The notes under the pieces are model-generated. The model ran no database searches and was not told the origin of the DNA. It worked only from the letters and a program-made list of their open reading frames with translations. A stretch of 48,222 nucleotides of DNA from JBBDWR01 sp040902745 (GTDB lineage: Bacteria > Actinomycetota > UBA4738 > HRBIN12). Shown here piece by piece: positions 44,907-48,222 of this stretch (the first letter of the stretch is position 1; each line of letters opens with the position of its first letter). A program made the translations under genes and the position numbers. Location of the stretch: positions 1-48,222 of the forward strand of contig JBBDWR010000004.1 in assembly GCA_040902745.1 (NCBI GenBank). Reading direction: 5' to 3'.

Positions 44907-46115
44907 GTGAGCGACTCCACATCCTCTTCTGCTCCTTCCTCCGAGGACGCCTCCACCGGCCAACCGGCGTCCGACGTCGCGTCGCCCGGGGATCCCGCAG
45001 TACTGGCTGACCCGAGGCCGGGACCTGGACACGAGCCCGCCGACGGGGTCCACACGACCAAGCCGCCGCAGCCCAAGGGTCGTCTCGTCGAGGGTGTCCG
45101 GCTGATCTTCATCGCCCTGCTGGGCACGGCTGGGTACACGATCGGGATCGAGGGCGCCCGCGTCGCGTTGTCATCCGCGCGTTTGGCGCTCTACGTCTTC
45201 ATGGGGGCTGCCGTCGGCTACGTGATCGGCGGGGTCCTAGGCCGGCTGACGGCGCGAGCGGTTACCGGCATGGAGCGCGAGCTCCGTCGGACCCCTCCCG
45301 CGCAACTCGCCGCGGGAACCGTCGGCCTCGTGCTCGGTCTTTCGATCGCGGCCCTGCTCACCTTCCCGCTCTTCCGCCTTCCGGCGACAGCGGCGTGGCC
45401 CGCAGTTGTCTTCACCTACCTCGCGTTCGGATCTCTGGGCTACGGACTGGCCCGGGCAAGAGCGGACGAGTTGTTCGGGCTCGTCGGACTCAAGCCCCGG
45501 GTGGCCGGTGCGGCAGGTGGAGACGTGATCGTCGTCGACACGAGCGCGTTGATCGACGGCCGGATCGCCGATCTCGCGAACACCGGCTTCGTCTCGGGAA
45601 CCCTCCTGTTGCACGAGGGAGTCTTGCGGGAGCTGCAGGCGATCTCGGATTCCTCGGACCCGCGCCGCCGCACTCGCGGTCGTCAGGGGCTCGACATCCT
45701 CGCCGAGCTGCAGCGGAACCCGACGGTCGAGGTGTCGCTCGTGGAAGAGGCAGGGGTTCGCGACGTCGACGCGGCACTGGTGCGGCTGGCGCGCGAGCGC
45801 GGCGGTCAGTTGATCACCGTGGATGCGAACCTCTCGAAGGTCGCCGAGGCGGTGCGCGTTCCCGTGATGCACGTCAACGGGCTGGCCGCGGCGTTCCGCT
45901 TGCCCGTCTCCCCGGGTGATGACCTCTCGATCCACCTCGTCAAGGAAGGACGCGAACACGACCAGGCGGTGGGCTACCTCGACGACGGAACGATGGTCGT
46001 CGTGGAGTCCGCGAAACAGCGGATCGGTGACGACGTCTCGATCCGAGTCACGAACGTGATCCAGACGACCACGGGCCGTATGATCTTCGCCGCGCTCGGT
46101 GGCGCCGAAGCGTGA
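44907..46115 (+). CDS. YacL-like membrane PIN/TRAM domain protein
   Basis: The 402-residue protein starts at the GTG at 44907. A disordered acidic/Pro N-terminus (about 1-55) is followed by four membrane segments (about 60-190), a PIN ribonuclease-like domain from residue 205 (VIVVDTSALIDGRIADL with Asp211; acidic residues in RDVDAALVRLA and TVDANL) and a C-terminal TRAM RNA-binding domain (about 325-400). It is the counterpart of Bacillus YacL, also next to ispD. PIN domains are Mg2+-dependent RNases; the natural RNA target is unknown. Its stop overlaps ispD as GTGA. Confidence 0.9.
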   Translation: MSDSTSSSAPSSEDASTGQPASDVASPGDPAVLADPRPGPGHEPADGVHTTKPPQPKGRLVEGVRLIFIALLGTAGYTIGIEGARVALSSARLALYVFMGAAVGYVIGGVLGRLTARAVTGMERELRRTPPAQLAAGTVGLVLGLSIAALLTFPLFRLPATAAWPAVVFTYLAFGSLGYGLARARADELFGLVGLKPRVAGAAGGDVIVVDTSALIDGRIADLANTGFVSGTLLLHEGVLRELQAISDSSDPRRRTRGRQGLDILAELQRNPTVEVSLVEEAGVRDVDAALVRLARERGGQLITVDANLSKVAEAVRVPVMHVNGLAAAFRLPVSPGDDLSIHLVKEGREHDQAVGYLDDGTMVVVESAKQRIGDDVSIRVTNVIQTTTGRMIFAALGGAEA

Positions 46116-46840
46116 GTCAGCCGCCCTCCGCGATGCCCGACGACGTCCGCGTTGTAGCGGTGATCCTCGCAGCCGGAGCGGGGACCCGCTTGGATGCGCC
46201 GGAGCCTAAGGGGTTCGTCGAGGTCGGGGGCCGCCCGATGCTGCAGCTCGCTGCGGCTGCCGCGGCGGACAGTCCGGTGGTCGACGCGATCGTCGTGACG
46301 GTTCCCGCCGGCCTCGAGGATCGGGCGCGCAGGCTCCTCGAGCCGCTGCCGGCCCGTGCACACGTCGTCGCGGGCGGTTCGACCCGGCACGGATCCGTGG
46401 CCGCGGCGCTGCGTGTGATCCCGTCCTCCTGCTCGTTGGTGCTGTGCCACGACGCCGCCCGCCCGTTCGCGTCGGCCTCCCTGTTCACGCGCGTGGTCGA
46501 GGCGCTCGACGGGGCATCTGCCGACGTCGCCGGCGTGCTCCCCGCGGTCTCGGTCACGGACACGATCAAGCGGGTTCGTGACGAGGTCGTGTTATCGACG
46601 GAGGATCGGTCCGAGCTCCGGATCGCGCAGACCCCGCAGGGGTTCCGCGCCGAGGTACTCCGGGGCGCTCACGAGCGCGCGGCGCGCAGCGAGGAACGGT
46701 TCACCGACGACGCCGCGGCCGTCGAGTCCGATGGCGGGAAGGTGGCCACGATCGACGGGGAACGCGACAACTTCAAGATCACCGACGGGCACGACCTCGT
46801 GCGGGCCGACCTGATGCTCGCGAGAGCGCGACGTGGCTGA
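46112..46840 (+). CDS. ispD: 2-C-methyl-D-erythritol 4-phosphate cytidylyltransferase
   Basis: The 242-residue enzyme of the non-mevalonate isoprenoid pathway starts at the GTG at 46112, coupled to the PIN/TRAM gene. Nucleotidyltransferase motifs are VILAAGAGTRL with Lys in PKGFVEVGGRP, VAGGSTRHGSVAAAL, CHDAARPF, and RIAQTPQGFRAEVL; GERDNFKITDGHDL is near the C-terminus. The last 8 bases overlap ispF. Confidence 0.95.
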   Translation: MSQPPSAMPDDVRVVAVILAAGAGTRLDAPEPKGFVEVGGRPMLQLAAAAAADSPVVDAIVVTVPAGLEDRARRLLEPLPARAHVVAGGSTRHGSVAAALRVIPSSCSLVLCHDAARPFASASLFTRVVEALDGASADVAGVLPAVSVTDTIKRVRDEVVLSTEDRSELRIAQTPQGFRAEVLRGAHERAARSEERFTDDAAAVESDGGKVATIDGERDNFKITDGHDLVRADLMLARARRG

Positions 46841-47318
46841 CGGGCTGCGGGTCGGATTCGGCTTCGACGTGCACCCGCGCGACACATCCCGACCGCTCTC
46901 GCTCGGGGGTGTCGCCTTCGACGGGGAACCGGGGGTCGCGGGACACTCCGATGGAGACGTCGTCTGCCATGCGATCGCCGACGCGTTGCTTGGCGCCGCA
47001 GGGCTCGGGGACCTGGGAACCCACTTCCCCGACTCGGATCCCGCCATGGAGGGGATCGTCGGTACGGAGCTGCTCGCCCGCACGGTCGCGCTCGTGCGGG
47101 CGGGGGGGTTCCATCCGGACTCGTGCGACGCCACAGTGGTCGCGGAGCGCCCGGCGATCGGGTCGCGACGCGAAGAGATCCGACGGACGCTCGCGCAGGC
47201 GCTCGGGATCGAGGCAGCTCGGGTGTCGGTGAAGGGCACACGACCCGAGGGGCTCGGGCTCTCGGGGGACGGCGTCGGCTGTATGGCTGTGGCGGTCCTG
47301 TTGCCGGGACCGGCGTGA
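46833..47318 (+). CDS. ispF: 2-C-methyl-D-erythritol 2,4-cyclodiphosphate synthase
   Basis: The 161-residue enzyme starts at the GTG at 46833. Metal ligands are in FGFDVHP (Asp12, His14) and in the later GHSDGDVVCHAIADALLG block. The HFPDSDP loop and the C-terminal VKGTRPEGLGLSGDGVG block are typical of actinobacterial IspF, which replaces the TTTEKLGF sequence of other bacteria. It makes the cyclodiphosphate from CDP-ME2P. Its stop overlaps the next start as GTGA. Confidence 0.94.
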   Translation: MADGLRVGFGFDVHPRDTSRPLSLGGVAFDGEPGVAGHSDGDVVCHAIADALLGAAGLGDLGTHFPDSDPAMEGIVGTELLARTVALVRAGGFHPDSCDATVVAERPAIGSRREEIRRTLAQALGIEAARVSVKGTRPEGLGLSGDGVGCMAVAVLLPGPA

Positions 47319-48127
47319 GTGGGCACACGGGCCGCGACCGAACCCGGACGGCGTCCGGCAGGTCGCGGGGCGACGGAACGTCTCGGCGATCGCGGTCACG
47401 CGCACGAGCCGTGGGTGGTCGTCGCGCGGTGACGGAAGCGATCCGTTCGGGCGCAGCCTCGGAGGTGCTCGTCGCGCACGGGGTCCGAACCACCCAGGGA
47501 TTGCGGGAGGTTCTCGACGCGGCTCGCGACGCTGGCCTACCGGTGCGCGAGGTGCCACGCAGCGAGCTCGATGTGGTCGGGCCCGACCATCAGGGCGTCG
47601 TCGCCCGTATCGCTTCGCCGCGCGAGCTGGGAGAGCGAGATCTCGCGACATGGCCGTTCACCGACGATGCGGTGGTCGTCGTCCTCGACGGCGTCAGCGA
47701 TCCGCAGAACCTCGGCGCCGCGGCGAGGTCGGCGGAAGCCGTCGGCGCCGAGATGTTCGTGTCCCGGATCCGCCGCGCCGCCCCGGTGACGTCGGTGGCG
47801 ATCGCGGCGTCGTCCGGCGCGTTGCTCCACCTCCCGCACGCGCGGCTCGCGAACATCCCTCGGGCGCTCGAACGGCTCGCGGAGCACGGCTTCTCCGTGA
47901 TCGGTCTGGACGAGACCGCGACCGCCACGGTGTACGACGAGGCGTGCCCGCAGGGACGGGTGGCGGTGGTGATCGGATCCGAAGGTGAGGGGATGGCCAG
48001 GCTCACCCGAGAGCGGTGCGAACGGCTCGTGTCGCTCCCGATGCGTGGCCGGGTCGGCTCGCTGAACGCGGCAGCGTCCCTGGCTGCGGTCCTCTACTCC
48101 TACGTCGTGCCCTCTCGGGGCGAGTGA
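47315..48127 (+). CDS. rlmB: 23S rRNA (guanosine-2'-O)-methyltransferase RlmB/TrmH-type (SpoU family)
   Basis: The 270-residue protein starts at the GTG at 47315, coupled to ispF. The first 35 residues are a Ser/Arg-rich basic extension. Then comes a SpoU substrate-binding domain (about 38-110) and the knotted methyltransferase domain with VVLDGVSDPQNLGAAARSAE near 130, VAVVIGSEGEGM near 215 and LPMRGRVGSLNAAASLAAVLY near the end, all hallmarks of SPOUT class enzymes. Ribosomal or tRNA specificity (RlmB versus TrmH) cannot be separated with certainty; gene order favours RlmB. Confidence 0.9.
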   Translation: MSGHTGRDRTRTASGRSRGDGTSRRSRSRARAVGGRRAVTEAIRSGAASEVLVAHGVRTTQGLREVLDAARDAGLPVREVPRSELDVVGPDHQGVVARIASPRELGERDLATWPFTDDAVVVVLDGVSDPQNLGAAARSAEAVGAEMFVSRIRRAAPVTSVAIAASSGALLHLPHARLANIPRALERLAEHGFSVIGLDETATATVYDEACPQGRVAVVIGSEGEGMARLTRERCERLVSLPMRGRVGSLNAAASLAAVLYSYVVPSRGE

Positions 48128-48151
48128 TGCGGCGCGGCGACGACACGGGCG

Positions 48152-48157
48152 TAGACT
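48152..48157 (+). promoter_or_regulatory. -10 box for tRNA-Thr(TGT)
   Basis: TAGACT is identical to the box in front of the first tRNA-Thr and lies 12 bases before the mature 5' end. Confidence 0.5.
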
Positions 48158-48169
48158 CTCCGGGGCAAC

Positions 48170-48222
48170 GCCGGCGTGGCGCAGTCCGGTAGCGCGAGCG
48201 ACTTGTAATCGCTAGGTCGTCG
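48170..48222 (+). tRNA. tRNA-Thr (anticodon TGT), 3' end outside window
   Basis: The acceptor 5' strand is GCCGGCG, the D arm GCGC/GCGC, and the anticodon stem AGCGA/TCGCT encloses CTTGTAA with anticodon TGT, which reads ACA. The T arm and acceptor 3' strand lie beyond the window. Confidence 0.85.

Overview
The window is about 68% G+C, carries DUF2342-type zincin, CarD and MFS-dTMP kinase fusion genes, and is packed with short or overlapping gene junctions. It reads as a chromosomal segment of an Actinomycetota bacterium, probably a poorly studied lineage; I cannot place it below phylum from sequence alone. I see no phage, insertion sequence, CRISPR array or rRNA. Almost everything is core metabolism and information processing.

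Layout. (1) 1-6814: the tail of a Gly/Asn/Ser-repeat protein, then a potassium module. It has two overlapping TrkA/RCK genes on the minus strand and, diverging from them, two tandem KimA-like K+ transporters with duplicated cytoplasmic domains, followed by an HD-domain protein. (2) 6818-8520: a YihY/BrkB-like and a DedA membrane protein on the minus strand. (3) 8866-14776: topA, an MFS-dTMP kinase fusion and holB, translationally coupled by overlapping stop and start codons. (4) 14886-18954: a cupredoxin-like lipoprotein, a small protein, a cyclic-nucleotide-binding-domain protein and a universal-stress/ABC1-kinase fusion. (5) 19063-24655: tRNA-Thr(CGT), a secreted or membrane Ala/Pro-rich protein, a DUF2342 zincin, tilS, hpt and ftsH. 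(6) 24686-30570: a folate cluster (folE, histidine phosphatase, folP, alpha/beta hydrolase, folB, folK, membrane zinc-ribbon protein) with a TMEM175 channel gene on the opposite strand. (7) 30617-34816: DUF2520 dehydrogenase, panC, coaX and lysS. (8) 34845-37080, minus strand: an MFS-cyclic-nucleotide-domain fusion and a stand-alone receiver. (9) 37521-48222: clpC, peroxiredoxin-like, membrane spermidine-synthase-like, radA (interrupted by a +1 frameshift), carD, yacL-like PIN/TRAM, ispD, ispF, an rlmB-type methyltransferase, and the start of tRNA-Thr(TGT).

The order tilS-hpt-ftsH ... folP-folB-folK ... lysS ... clpC-radA-yacL-ispD-ispF-rlmB follows the well known Bacillus subtilis order, so the segment is an old conserved backbone with lineage-specific insertions. 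disA, cysS, ctsR and mcsAB are not at their Bacillus positions.

The most useful non-gene signals are these. Many genes have a TANNNT-like -10 box placed about 7 bases before the start codon, implying leaderless mRNAs. The radA frame break lies at TTT-CGG-TGA. ftsH has a strong ribosome binding site facing an ACG codon. A 7-bp dyad lies over the presumed ftsH promoter. I found no obviously new defence or mobile system.
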